Source: Actinomycetota bacterium
GTDB taxonomy: Bacteria > Actinomycetota > Actinomycetes > Nanopelagicales > Nanopelagicaceae
Direction: 5' to 3'
Length of the DNA stretch: 64,000 bases
Assembly: GCA_026393075.1 (NCBI GenBank)
Contig: JAPLAW010000015.1
Location: 62,001-126,000, forward strand
Below the pieces are notes generated by a model. The model was not told where the DNA came from. It saw only the letters and a list, made by a program, of their open reading frames with translations, and did not search any database. A program made the translations under genes and the position numbers. Below, piece by piece: positions 1 to 11,915 of this stretch (the first letter of the stretch is position 1; each line of letters begins with the position of its first letter).

Positions 1-1
1 T

Positions 2-715
2 TTCCGTCAGTTCTATTTGGGTAATTACAAAGACTTGCTGACTTCAACGGACTATCCGTTTGTAAAGTGGATGAAAAACACGCTAATTCTTGCTGGCTCT
101 ACTGCCGTTATCAGCGTATTTATTAGTGCGCTTGCGGCGTTTGCTTTCTCTCGCCTACGTTTTAAGGGACGTCGCCCAGGTTTACTTGCGCTGATTCTGA
201 TTCAGATGTTCCCATCTATTCTGGGTTTGACTGCAGTCTTCGGAATCTTAAGCAAGTTGACTGATTATGTTCCAGCAATTGGTTTGGGCACCAAAGCTGG
301 TTTGATTCTGGTTTACCTAGGTGGCTCACTCGGCGGTGGAACTTACTTAATGTATGGCTTCTTTAATACCATTCCTAAGGAACTTGATGAAGCTGCCAAG
401 ATCGATGGTGCTACACATACCCAGATCTACTTCCAAATTATTCTGCGTTTAGTTGCACCAGTGCTTGCGGTTATGGCCCTGCTTTCTTTCATTGGAACAT
501 TTGGCGATTACGTTCTAGCGTCAATTGTTTTCAATACCAATGATCAATACACGGTCGCAGTTGGACTTCAATCATTGCTTGCTGATCCATGGACAAAGCA
601 ATGGGCGATGTTTGCAGCGGGTGCTGTGATGTCATCACTACCGATCGTAATCATCTTCGTGTCACTACAGAAGTACATCACCAACGGTCTAACTGGTGGC
701 GCAGTAAAGGGTTAA
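2..715 (+). CDS. ABC transporter permease, MalG-like (5' partial; continues upstream of window)
   Basis: Frame is open upstream of the listed TTG (FRQFYLGNYKDLL...); multi-TM protein with the EAA-type motif 'ELDEAAKIDGATHTQIYFQIILRLVAPVLAV'. Confidence 0.9.
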   Translation, partial: FRQFYLGNYKDLLTSTDYPFVKWMKNTLILAGSTAVISVFISALAAFAFSRLRFKGRRPGLLALILIQMFPSILGLTAVFGILSKLTDYVPAIGLGTKAGLILVYLGGSLGGGTYLMYGFFNTIPKELDEAAKIDGATHTQIYFQIILRLVAPVLAVMALLSFIGTFGDYVLASIVFNTNDQYTVAVGLQSLLADPWTKQWAMFAAGAVMSSLPIVIIFVSLQKYITNGLTGGAVKG

Positions 716-2373
716 GCCTGTAACCAGACTGTTGTTTCACCCGGTACTTGGCTACCAACTAGTGGCTGACTGCTTAGTAAAACTTTTCCTTTCGGAAGTT
801 TAACTGGTGATTTTCCAAAGTTAGTAAATGATTGCCAACCATTTGGCCGAGCAAAGTGCAGCACGCTACGATTCCTATTGAAGATAAAATTAATTTCTTC
901 ATGACATTGCAAGCCTCTACGCATAGCAATTGCTGTGCGGTAAAGATTTAGTACTGAATTAGTGTCTGCCTCATTAGCTTCAACTGAATATTTTCCAAAG
1001 TCAGCTGGCATTGGCAAATGTGAACCACCAGGGCCAAAACCAAATGAGGATCCTGTAGTAGTCCAAGGCAACGGAATACGGCAGCCATCGCGACTACGAG
1101 CTTTGCCTGGGTTTCTAAACCATTGTGGATCTTGCATCGCCTCGCGAGGAGTATCGGCTACTTCGAATAGACCGATTTCTTCGCCTTGATAAAGATAGGT
1201 AGAGCCAGGAAGAGCCAGTATCAACATGGTTGAAGCACGAGCACGATCAATGCCTTGCTTGGCATCAAGCGGGGCTGATTTTCCTTCTGAGATGTACCAC
1301 TTAACTAAATCTGTTTTGTCCGGTAATCCATAACGAGTTGGGTGACGCACGACGTCATGATTAGAAAGTACCCAAGTATTTGATGAACCAGATTTCTCGG
1401 CACGTTTCATGCTGTTGCTGATTAAGTGCTTAAAGCGCTTGGTATTCCAATCGGCATGCAATAAATCAAAGTTAAATGCTTGGCCAAGTGTTTCTTCACT
1501 TGCATATGCGCCAAGCCGGTGGGCTGGTGCGCTTGCTTCTGCCACTGCAACACGGGGTGGGTCGTATTCGTTAAAGACTTTGCGCCATTCGCGGTAGATC
1601 TCGTGCACTTCATCGCGGTCAAAGAGCGGATCGCTTCCATCGGGTTTAGTTGGATCAATATCCATCGTGTTGCGAGCAGGTAAGCCATCAGAGAAATCTT
1701 TTGTTAGCGCATGAGCCACGTCAATGCGGAAACCATCAACACCACGATCTGACCAGAAGCGCAACGTTTTAATAAAGTCGTCGCGAACTTCTTGGTTATC
1801 CCAATTGAAATCTGGTTGTTCAGGTGCAAATAAGTGCAGATACCACTGACCTGGTGTGCCATCTGGTTCAGTAACGCGAGTCCAACCAGTTGGACCGAAG
1901 TGGCTAACGAGTTCTGACGGGCGGATATCGCCATTTTCGCCGATGCCATCATGAAATATGTAGCGCTCACGTTCCGCCGAACCACGGCCAGCTTTTAGCG
2001 CCGCCTGGAACCACTCGTGCTGATCAGATGAATGGTTAGGCACAATATCTACGAAGACGCGAATTTCAACTTTATGTAGCTCTTCAATTAACTTATCGAA
2101 TTCTTCCAAAGTGCCAATTCGTGGATCAACATTGCGGTAATCAGCTACGTCATAACCGCCGTCGGCTAATTCAGAGGGATAAAACGGACTCAACCAAACT
2201 GCATCAATACTTAATGATTTTAGGTATGTAACCCGATCAATCATGCCGGCTAGATCACCAATGCCATCGCCATTTAAGTCAGCGAAGCTGCGTGGGTAGA
2301 TCTGATAGACGACGGCTTGGCGCCACCATTTTTTATCGCCAGCGATGAATTTGTAATCAGACATAATCTGCAA
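712..2373 (-). CDS. GH13 alpha-glucosidase / oligo-1,6-glucosidase family
   Basis: WWRQAVVYQIYPRSFADLNGDGIGDLAG, DGFRIDVAH, and VLSNHDVVRH motifs; next to a sugar ABC permease. Confidence 0.93.
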   Translation of the reverse strand: MQIMSDYKFIAGDKKWWRQAVVYQIYPRSFADLNGDGIGDLAGMIDRVTYLKSLSIDAVWLSPFYPSELADGGYDVADYRNVDPRIGTLEEFDKLIEELHKVEIRVFVDIVPNHSSDQHEWFQAALKAGRGSAERERYIFHDGIGENGDIRPSELVSHFGPTGWTRVTEPDGTPGQWYLHLFAPEQPDFNWDNQEVRDDFIKTLRFWSDRGVDGFRIDVAHALTKDFSDGLPARNTMDIDPTKPDGSDPLFDRDEVHEIYREWRKVFNEYDPPRVAVAEASAPAHRLGAYASEETLGQAFNFDLLHADWNTKRFKHLISNSMKRAEKSGSSNTWVLSNHDVVRHPTRYGLPDKTDLVKWYISEGKSAPLDAKQGIDRARASTMLILALPGSTYLYQGEEIGLFEVADTPREAMQDPQWFRNPGKARSRDGCRIPLPWTTTGSSFGFGPGGSHLPMPADFGKYSVEANEADTNSVLNLYRTAIAMRRGLQCHEEINFIFNRNRSVLHFARPNGWQSFTNFGKSPVKLPKGKVLLSSQPLVGSQVPGETTVWLQA

Positions 2374-2394
2374 AGGCTAACAGAATGAGTGAAA

Positions 2395-2955
2395 TTATTT
2401 GGCGTTTACCATGCGTTGCAGTTTTGGTAACAAAACAGTTATCCATTCTCTGTAACCACTTTCATTTATATGTAATTTCAAGATTGGCTCATCGGCCATT
2501 ACAAATTGGTCAGCGAGGGATGCCCCATCTGATGCTACGAAATGTGACCATAAATCAATAAACTCGATATTGCTAGGTTTATTTAATTTGATGTAATTAT
2601 TTGCCTCGATTACCCGATTGCGTAGATCAACACCTGAATCTTCGATGCCTCGAGGCAAGATTGTATGAAGCAGGATTTTGGCTTCTGGCAACTGCTTCTT
2701 GAACTCATCAACAATTGCTAACACGCGTGCACCAACATCGACGCCCTCACGATTTAACAACGTATTTCCAAAATCATTAGTGCCAATTAAAACTGAAACT
2801 ACATCGGGCTTAAATTCAGTAATTTTTGGAATCATTGCAAGTTGGGCATCGGTTGAGTCACCTGAAACTGCGAAGTTTTCAACTTCAGCAAAGTCAATTT
2901 CTGCAGCCCAGTTGCCAGAAGCGGTAATGCTGTCGCCAGCAAATGCGATCTTCAA
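2395..2955 (-). CDS. SGNH/GDSL hydrolase family protein (start trimmed from the track ORF to a TTG at 2955)
   Basis: KIAFAGDSITASG, VLIGTNDFGN, and LKLHINESGYREW; the listed N-terminal extension overlaps citrate synthase and looks non-native. Confidence 0.75.
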   Translation of the reverse strand: MKIAFAGDSITASGNWAAEIDFAEVENFAVSGDSTDAQLAMIPKITEFKPDVVSVLIGTNDFGNTLLNREGVDVGARVLAIVDEFKKQLPEAKILLHTILPRGIEDSGVDLRNRVIEANNYIKLNKPSNIEFIDLWSHFVASDGASLADQFVMADEPILKLHINESGYREWITVLLPKLQRMVNAK

Positions 2956-2963
2956 CTGATTAC

Positions 2964-4079
2964 TTAGTTGTGCAGCATGCCGACGGTGGGATCCCAGCCC
3001 GCGACATCTTCTGGACGACGTGGTGCTTTGCCAACGTAGCGAGCTGATGGACGAATCAAGCGACCAGTGCGCTTCTGCTCGAGAATATGAGCAGACCAAC
3101 CTGCAGTGCGAGCAGCGGTAAACATTGAAGTAAATAGCGGTGCTGGAACTTCGGCGAAGTCGAGAATGATTGCTGCCCAGAACTCAACGTTAGTTTCTAG
3201 AACGCGATCTGGTTGACGCTCACGTAGTTCCTTAAGAGCTGCTTGCTCAAGTGCTTCAGCAACTGCGTAACGAGGTGCGTTAAGTTCTTTTGCAGTACGA
3301 CGCAATGTGCGAGCGCGTGGATCTTCGGCGCGATAAACGCGGTGGCCGAATCCCATTAAGCGCTCTTTGCGATCAAGCAATCCTTTTACGTAAGTTTCAG
3401 CATTACCTGCTTTTTCCACATCTTCAATCATTGTAAGTACGCGTGCTGGGGCACCACCATGAAGTGGGCCTGACATCGCACCGATCGCACCAGAAATTGC
3501 TGCTGCAACATCGGCGCCGGTTGATGCAATAACGCGAGAAGTAAATGTTGAAGCATTCATTCCGTGTTCTGCAGCTGATACAAAATAAGCATCGATTGCA
3601 CGAACATGAAGCGGGTCAGGCTCTCCGCGCCAACGAATCATCATTCGCTCAACAACGGTATGTGCCTTATCAATTTCAGATTCAGGAACTGCTGGAGCAA
3701 CAATTCCACGTGCTGCCTGTGCTAAGTAAGAAAGCACCATCACTGATGTGCGCGCTAAGTTGCTGCGAGCTTCTTCATCAGAAATATCTAGAAGTGGCTT
3801 AAATCCCCAAGCTGGTGCCAACATTGCAATTGCAGATTGCACATCTACGCGCACATCACCTGAGTGAACTGGAAGTGGGAATGTCTCGGCATTTGGTAGA
3901 CCAGGGTTGAATAAATCATCAACTAAGAGGCCCCAAACATTTCCGAAAGTTACGCGACCAACAAGGTCATCAATATCAACGCCGCGGTAGCGAAGCGCGC
4001 TACCTTCTTTATCGGGTTCAGCAATCTCTGATTCGAATGCGATTACACCTTCAAGACCTGGCTTGAAATCATCAGACAT
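2964..4079 (-). CDS. citA: citrate synthase (citrate synthase 2 type)
   Basis: GLEGVIAFESEIAEPDKEGSALRYRGVDI, GPLHGGAPARVL, and MGFGHRVYRAEDPRA. Confidence 0.93.
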   Translation of the reverse strand: MSDDFKPGLEGVIAFESEIAEPDKEGSALRYRGVDIDDLVGRVTFGNVWGLLVDDLFNPGLPNAETFPLPVHSGDVRVDVQSAIAMLAPAWGFKPLLDISDEEARSNLARTSVMVLSYLAQAARGIVAPAVPESEIDKAHTVVERMMIRWRGEPDPLHVRAIDAYFVSAAEHGMNASTFTSRVIASTGADVAAAISGAIGAMSGPLHGGAPARVLTMIEDVEKAGNAETYVKGLLDRKERLMGFGHRVYRAEDPRARTLRRTAKELNAPRYAVAEALEQAALKELRERQPDRVLETNVEFWAAIILDFAEVPAPLFTSMFTAARTAGWSAHILEQKRTGRLIRPSARYVGKAPRRPEDVAGWDPTVGMLHN

Positions 4080-4210
4080 GTTGAACTCCTTCTAGGTTTG
4101 ACTCGCTTTGCGAACCACTCTTATGGGGTAATTCTGCCCCTTAGGCGGGGGTGCTTTCTACCAAGTGGGCTAAAGATGCTTACTAGCCGAAAGTGACGTT
4201 AGATACAGCC

Positions 4211-4873
4211 ATGGACAATTCATTAACCCGAGCCGAAATCTCAGCCATGCGCCGCTCATATGGAGAGGCTGGATTAGAGACTTTACCGGCCGACCCATTC
4301 GCAGCATTCATGACCTGGCTGACTGAAGCTCGTGCCAATCCAGTAATTGTCGAAGCGAATGCGATGGTCCTTTCAACTCTCGGCGGTGATGGCGATATTT
4401 CTACGCGCACCGTTTTATTAAAAGATATTTCCGAAGGTGGCTTTACTTTCTTTACCAATTATTCATCACGTAAAAGCCATGCCATGGAAATTAATCCGCA
4501 AGTTACGTTGCTCTTTCCTTGGTATGCAATGGAACGGCAAATCTCAATTAGTGGAACTGCCGAAAAGATTTCGCAATCTGAATCAGCCGAATATTTTGCA
4601 AGCCGACCTTGGAATAGCCAGATTGGAGCATGGGCTAGCCATCAATCAGCACCGCTAGCTTCACGCGAAGAATTGGAACAACGTTGGAAAGGTGCTGCGG
4701 AAAAATGGCCCGAAGGAACAGAGGTTCCGCTGCCACCATATTGGGGTGGCTATCGCGTCATGCCCAAGAACATTGAATTTTGGCAAGGCCGATATTCAAG
4801 ATTGCACGATCGATTGCGTTATGAGTTCGATGCCACAACTAATAATTGGGTGTTAAACCGCTACTACCCTTAG
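4211..4873 (+). CDS. pdxH: pyridoxamine 5'-phosphate oxidase
   Basis: MDNSLTRAEISAMRRSYGEAGL, TRTVLLKDISEGGFTFFTNYSSRK, and C-terminal RLHDRLRYEF...W.LNRYYP; track start at 4193 is an upstream GTG. Confidence 0.93.
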   Translation: MDNSLTRAEISAMRRSYGEAGLETLPADPFAAFMTWLTEARANPVIVEANAMVLSTLGGDGDISTRTVLLKDISEGGFTFFTNYSSRKSHAMEINPQVTLLFPWYAMERQISISGTAEKISQSESAEYFASRPWNSQIGAWASHQSAPLASREELEQRWKGAAEKWPEGTEVPLPPYWGGYRVMPKNIEFWQGRYSRLHDRLRYEFDATTNNWVLNRYYP

Positions 4874-5998
<1,125 letters not shown>

Positions 5999-5999
5999 T

Positions 6000-7154
6000 A
6001 TGGCTTTTCACCGTGATCGGGTTTTTTGGACAATCTCGGCACAAATCGCACTAGTTAATTTCTATCTTGGTGGTTTCGGCCCGGCTCAACCACTTCTTCG
6101 TGAAGATCAAGGCACATCCTTAACAGTTGCTGGGTTACATGGCACTGCAATGGGAGTTGCCTCAATTATTGCTGGTGCGCTTAATTCACGCGTTGTACAT
6201 AGATTTGGTCGTAGTCGTGCTGCATGGTTAGGACTTGGTTTATTCGCACTCGGCATCGTGATGTTTGTTTATTGCCCACCTGTTCAATTGACTTTATTGG
6301 CAACACTGTTAGGTGGCATTGGTACCTCATTTGTAATTAACAATATGGTTACCGGAATTTCACATCACTACAAAGAAGACGCCGCAATTGCACTTCCACA
6401 ATCAAATTCAATTGGTTCGGTTGGCTATGTAACCGGAACTCTATTTGTTGGAACTTTGGCTGGCACTTCAATAAGTTGGCGTTATGGCTTATTGCTAGCG
6501 GCCCCACTTTCTTTAATTCTCTATATTTTCGGCCGCGAAAAAGGCGCTGAAGAACATGTGCCAGATCTTGATGGCCCACAACGCGGCAAACTATCGCCAC
6601 AATTTTGGTGGGCCTGGATCGGTTTCGTTGCCTGTATCTCTAGTGAATTCGCAACTACCTTCTGGGCGGCAGCTCTGTTACGTGAACGAGTTGGCTCAAC
6701 GGCAGCGATCAGCACAGTCTGCATTGTGGCCCTTGGAACCGGAATGGGTATTGGTCGCTGGTTCGGTGGCCCGGTTCTAAAGCGCTTCAAACTTGATCAT
6801 CAACTTCAAATAATTATCGGTGCCCAATTCATCGGTTTTGCAATCTTCTGGTTCTCACACATCTTGATACTTTCTTTATTCTCACTACTGATTATGGGCC
6901 TTGGTATCTCGATGCAATTCGCTTTGGCCTCGATTCGACTAATTGGGCTTAGTGATAATCGCCCAGATTTAGCGATTGGCAAAAGTTCGTTAGCTGCTGG
7001 CTTAGCTATAGGTGGCGCACCATTTGCACTTGGCGTGCTGGGCGATAGCCTAGGAATTAGTCGTGCTTACATCATGGTGCCAGTGCTAATCGCAATTGCC
7101 ATGGCAATCATCGTCAAAGTTCCTTCACACAATGATACGAATGTGATTAAGTAA
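6000..7154 (+). CDS. MFS transporter
   Basis: About 12 hydrophobic segments; starts directly after the serC stop. Confidence 0.8.
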   Translation: MAFHRDRVFWTISAQIALVNFYLGGFGPAQPLLREDQGTSLTVAGLHGTAMGVASIIAGALNSRVVHRFGRSRAAWLGLGLFALGIVMFVYCPPVQLTLLATLLGGIGTSFVINNMVTGISHHYKEDAAIALPQSNSIGSVGYVTGTLFVGTLAGTSISWRYGLLLAAPLSLILYIFGREKGAEEHVPDLDGPQRGKLSPQFWWAWIGFVACISSEFATTFWAAALLRERVGSTAAISTVCIVALGTGMGIGRWFGGPVLKRFKLDHQLQIIIGAQFIGFAIFWFSHILILSLFSLLIMGLGISMQFALASIRLIGLSDNRPDLAIGKSSLAAGLAIGGAPFALGVLGDSLGISRAYIMVPVLIAIAMAIIVKVPSHNDTNVIK

Positions 7155-7234
7155 TGAGCTACAAGACCCGTCGAATAGTTACTTTAGTAATTCTCTTTGG
7201 AATATTGGGAATGGTACTTCTAAGCGGTCTTTAA
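7154..7234 (+). CDS. Putative 26-aa single-TM membrane protein MSYKTRRIVTLVILFGILGMVLLSGL (not in ORF track)
   Basis: ATG overlaps the MFS stop (TAATG); basic N-terminus followed by one hydrophobic helix. Confidence 0.5.
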   Translation: MSYKTRRIVTLVILFGILGMVLLSGL

Positions 7235-8354
7235 TACCGCAGCAATTGAAATATCAGCCGGCACTTCCAAACGATCCTTAAACTTTAACCAAATTACAGT
7301 TGGCGCTGTGATTGTAATTACGGCACATAAGGTAATTGTGTGACGAATTCCAAATGATTCAGAGAAAAGTCCAAGCATCGGTGTTACGAGTGGTGCTCCC
7401 CCAAGGAAAACAAATTGATAAATTCCCATCACCCGGCCACGTACTGCACTATCAGAATTAGTTTGTACAGTTGAGTTTGCCGCGATCATGGTTGTTAGAG
7501 CTGCTGCACCAGCAACAGGCAACATAAGCATGTATGCATGGAAGGTTGGCATGAATGCAATTATAAAAATTGCACAACCAAAAGTAATCGCGCTAAAAGT
7601 TACAAATTTGGTAGATCGATACTTCTCAATCCGTGGTGAAAAAAGCGCGGCACTGAGTGAGCCAATTGCAATAAATGTACCCATCAGACCAAATGTAGTT
7701 ACACCTTTATCAAAAACTTTTGTTGCCATCAAAGCATTAAATAATTGAAAATTTAGCCCAAAAGTTGTAACAAAAAAGATTACTGACATAACTACAAATA
7801 GGTCAGGACGAGCCATCACATACTTAAGGCCTTCACGAATTGTGGTCGGACCAGGCGTACGCGGTTCGCGGAAAAGTTCGGCTTCGCGGATATTAGCCAT
7901 CACAATAATTACGACTATGTAGGCAGAGGCATTAATGAGGAACGATGGACCAGTTCCAAAAGCAGCAATTAGCAAGCCTGATAGCGCTGGGCCAACCAAT
8001 CTTCCAAAATTGAAATTTGCCGAGTTCAAGCTAACCGCATTTGGCATATCGGTCATGCCCACCATCTCAGATACAAAACTTTGCCGAACTGGTTTATCAG
8101 TTGCATCCTCGCTTATTAAAGCGATCAGCTAAAGCTCCACCAGGCAAACTAACAAACCAGACCGGTGCAAACTGCAGAGCAGTAACTAAGCCTAAATAGA
8201 AACCACTATGCGTTAACTCAAGAACTAACCAATCTTGCGCAATGCGCTGCACCCAGCCACCAATATTTGAAGCTAAGTTTGCTGGGTAGAGAATTCGAAA
8301 ATTGCGGTGTCGGAAAGCGCGCCAGTTGCCATCGCTCTTGACCGAAAAACGCAT
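7220..8354 (-). pseudogene. DHA3/EntS-like MFS transporter, disrupted by internal deletion and frameshift
   Basis: N-terminal part (8354-8097) ends ...GGALADRFNKRGCN*; the downstream frame reads ...EDATDKPVRQSFVSEMVGMTDMPNAVSLNSANFN...; the TM2-TM3 segment normally between them is absent. Confidence 0.75.
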
Positions 8355-8366
8355 TACTCTGCTCTC

Positions 8367-8570
8367 ATGTCAGATCAAAATTTAGATCGAAAAGTTCGAA
8401 CAGTGGTAATTCTAGTGACTATTGGAACTATTGCGTGGCTTATTGCGGGCATAGTTGCGCTCGTAATCGGAACAGAGACCAAAATTATTTGGACATGTGT
8501 TTTTGGTGCAGCACTTGGCGCAACTGGTGTGCGTTATTCAATTCTTCGCGCAAAGCGCAGCGGAATTTAA
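8367..8570 (+). CDS. DUF2530-like small membrane protein
   Basis: MSDQNLDRKVRTVVILVTIGTIAWLIAGIVALVIG...GVRYSILRAKRSGI; ATG at 8367 preferred over the track start at 8307. Confidence 0.7.
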   Translation: MSDQNLDRKVRTVVILVTIGTIAWLIAGIVALVIGTETKIIWTCVFGAALGATGVRYSILRAKRSGI

Positions 8571-8950
8571 GCTTCTAGTTGCGCAGCAATTCCGCGTAGA
8601 ACGCGACCTAGACGTTCTGCTTCAGCAGCAGTTGGGCGGCGGCCATGACGCAAACCATTTCCAACTTTGTCTAACATCTTGATCGAATCTTCAATGATCG
8701 CTGCTAAATCATCAGGATTAATGCGACTGTTTTCAGCTAATGAAGGTGGCGCATCAATTATTACCACAGAGAGCGCTTGTGGGCCACGACGACTATCGGC
8801 AACGCCAAACTCAAGTTTGGTTCCTGGCTTAACAGTTGTTACTCCAGCTGGAAGTGATGAGGCAGCAAGATAAACATCTTCACCTTCATCAGATGCGATA
8901 AAACCGAAACCTTTTTCCAGGCTGAACCATTTAACGCGGCCTGATGGCAT
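8567..8950 (-). CDS. Cold-shock-domain protein with C-terminal extension
   Basis: MPSGRVKWFSLEKGFGFIASDEGEDVYLAASSL. Confidence 0.9.
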   Translation of the reverse strand: MPSGRVKWFSLEKGFGFIASDEGEDVYLAASSLPAGVTTVKPGTKLEFGVADSRRGPQALSVVIIDAPPSLAENSRINPDDLAAIIEDSIKMLDKVGNGLRHGRRPTAAEAERLGRVLRGIAAQLEA

Positions 8951-9072
8951 TTGGGGTCTCCTTCAACATTTATAAATTTGAGTTTTTTAACTCTAGTAAT
9001 CGTTTAGCCGCGGTTGCGGACAGGGGTCTAGTTTATCGCACTTAAGTTGGGGCGTGAAGTGTGATTATGCGC

Positions 9073-9735
9073 TTAGAAAGTCGCTTCGGAGTGAGCGCCA
9101 CAGCCGTGCGCAGCCGAAACTACGCGACCATCTTCAGGTGAAATCGCATTGGCGCATGCGCCGAATGCACTACGCATTGATCCGGCGATTGGGATAAAGA
9201 AACCACATGAATTACAAGGCTTAGGCGCCATCTGCGCCATCGGTGAGTTTGGGCCACGTTCACCATCATGCCAACGCTTAGCTGCTTGATCGCGGCCTTC
9301 AATTGATAGAACACGAGTGCGACCTAAACCTAATTCAAATGCTAAACCTGCGTCTAATTCATAGTCGCCCGGCAATGCTGCCTCACCAGTTGTTAAACGA
9401 GTGTCATCTAAGGAAGAGGGAACAATGTCACCAACGCCAACATCACCTGGCTGCAAACGATCACGATATGGAATCCATTTTGGTGGCACAAGTGCATCGG
9501 GGCCAGGTAGAACAACTACATCGCAAAGAGTTGCAGTTGATTTAATATCAACTTTAGAAACTGTGACGGCCCAACGCCATCCACGATAGCCTGTTAAATT
9601 TGCTTCGAATAAATAAGTTGCGATGCGATCTTCATCATCAAAATCAACAGTGACAAAGTCGCCAACTAACTTGGCATCGCCGGCATCTTCAATCGCGGCG
9701 GCGTGTGCTAAATCGCGGGCATCCCATTTACTCAT
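9073..9735 (-). CDS. DUF3027 family protein
   Basis: RGWRWAVTVS...VVLPGPDALVPPKWIPYRDRLQPGDVGVGD; C-terminal cysteine/histidine-containing tail. Confidence 0.8.
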   Translation of the reverse strand: MSKWDARDLAHAAAIEDAGDAKLVGDFVTVDFDDEDRIATYLFEANLTGYRGWRWAVTVSKVDIKSTATLCDVVVLPGPDALVPPKWIPYRDRLQPGDVGVGDIVPSSLDDTRLTTGEAALPGDYELDAGLAFELGLGRTRVLSIEGRDQAAKRWHDGERGPNSPMAQMAPKPCNSCGFFIPIAGSMRSAFGACANAISPEDGRVVSAAHGCGAHSEATF

Positions 9736-9748
9736 GGGCTAAGAGTAA

Positions 9749-9792
9749 AGCAGAACGCCACCCGCAAGGTAATCGAGGGTGGCGCGACTGCT
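9749..9792 (-). terminator. Intrinsic-terminator-like hairpin downstream of groL
   Basis: Perfect 8-bp arms CGCCACCC (9756-9763) and GGGTGGCG (9777-9784), with an outer AGCAG/CTGCT stem; followed on the minus strand by a weak T-tract. Confidence 0.6.
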
Positions 9793-9814
9793 TATTCAGG
9801 CTTAATTAATTACT

Positions 9815-11458
<1,644 letters not shown>

Positions 11459-11481
11459 TCATTTCTTTTAATCGGGGCGTT

Positions 11482-11508
11482 TTATCACTCACGCCCCTCG
11501 AGTGCTAA
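11482..11508. promoter_or_regulatory. CIRCE operator (HrcA target) upstream of groL
   Basis: TTATCACTC-ACGCCCCTC-GAGTGCTAA against consensus TTAGCACTC-N9-GAGTGCTAA: one mismatch, exact 9-nt spacing. Confidence 0.88.
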
Positions 11509-11600
11509 CGCCAAATCTACGCAGATTATTTCGCCCGCGCAAAACGAGGCCAGGCACAGAATTGGGTTGGATTGAGCGCTTTAGAAGGCTTTGAGCGGGT

Positions 11601-11864
11601 TTAGCGGGCCGAACGAGCCTGTGTGCGGGCCTCACGAAGGCGGCGCAGGCGTTTAACCAGCATCGGTGAGGCAGCTAGGGCATCTTCACGGTCGATCAAA
11701 TCGTTGAGCAGGCGGTAATACTTAGGCGCATCCATATCGAAGAGTTCCTTAATTGAGGACTCTTTGGCACCGGCATAACGCCACCAATTGCGTTCGAATT
11801 CAAGGATCGCCATTTCAAGATCGGTCAGATTTACCGAGACCGAGAGCTGTTCTTGTGCGGACAT
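11601..11864 (-). CDS. DUF3263 family protein
   Basis: LTDLEMAILEFERNWWRYAGAKESSIKELFDMDAPKYYRLLNDLIDREDALAASPMLVKRLRRLR; likely start MSAQEQ. Confidence 0.8.
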   Translation of the reverse strand: MSAQEQLSVSVNLTDLEMAILEFERNWWRYAGAKESSIKELFDMDAPKYYRLLNDLIDREDALAASPMLVKRLRRLREARTQARSAR

Positions 11865-11915
11865 GAAAGCAATCTTACTTAACACATGTGTAAAAGTGTG
11901 GGAACTTCAAGTGAT

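Noticed and set aside
2956-3099. N-terminal extension of the SGNH hydrolase ORF (MVCSYSRAEAHW...)
   Set aside because: Overlaps the citrate synthase 3' end in another frame; the family domain begins at KIAFAGDS just after the TTG at 2955.
8960-8995. GAGTT-tttt-AACTC hairpin upstream of the cold-shock gene
   Set aside because: Short AT-rich stem, no supporting context; may be chance.
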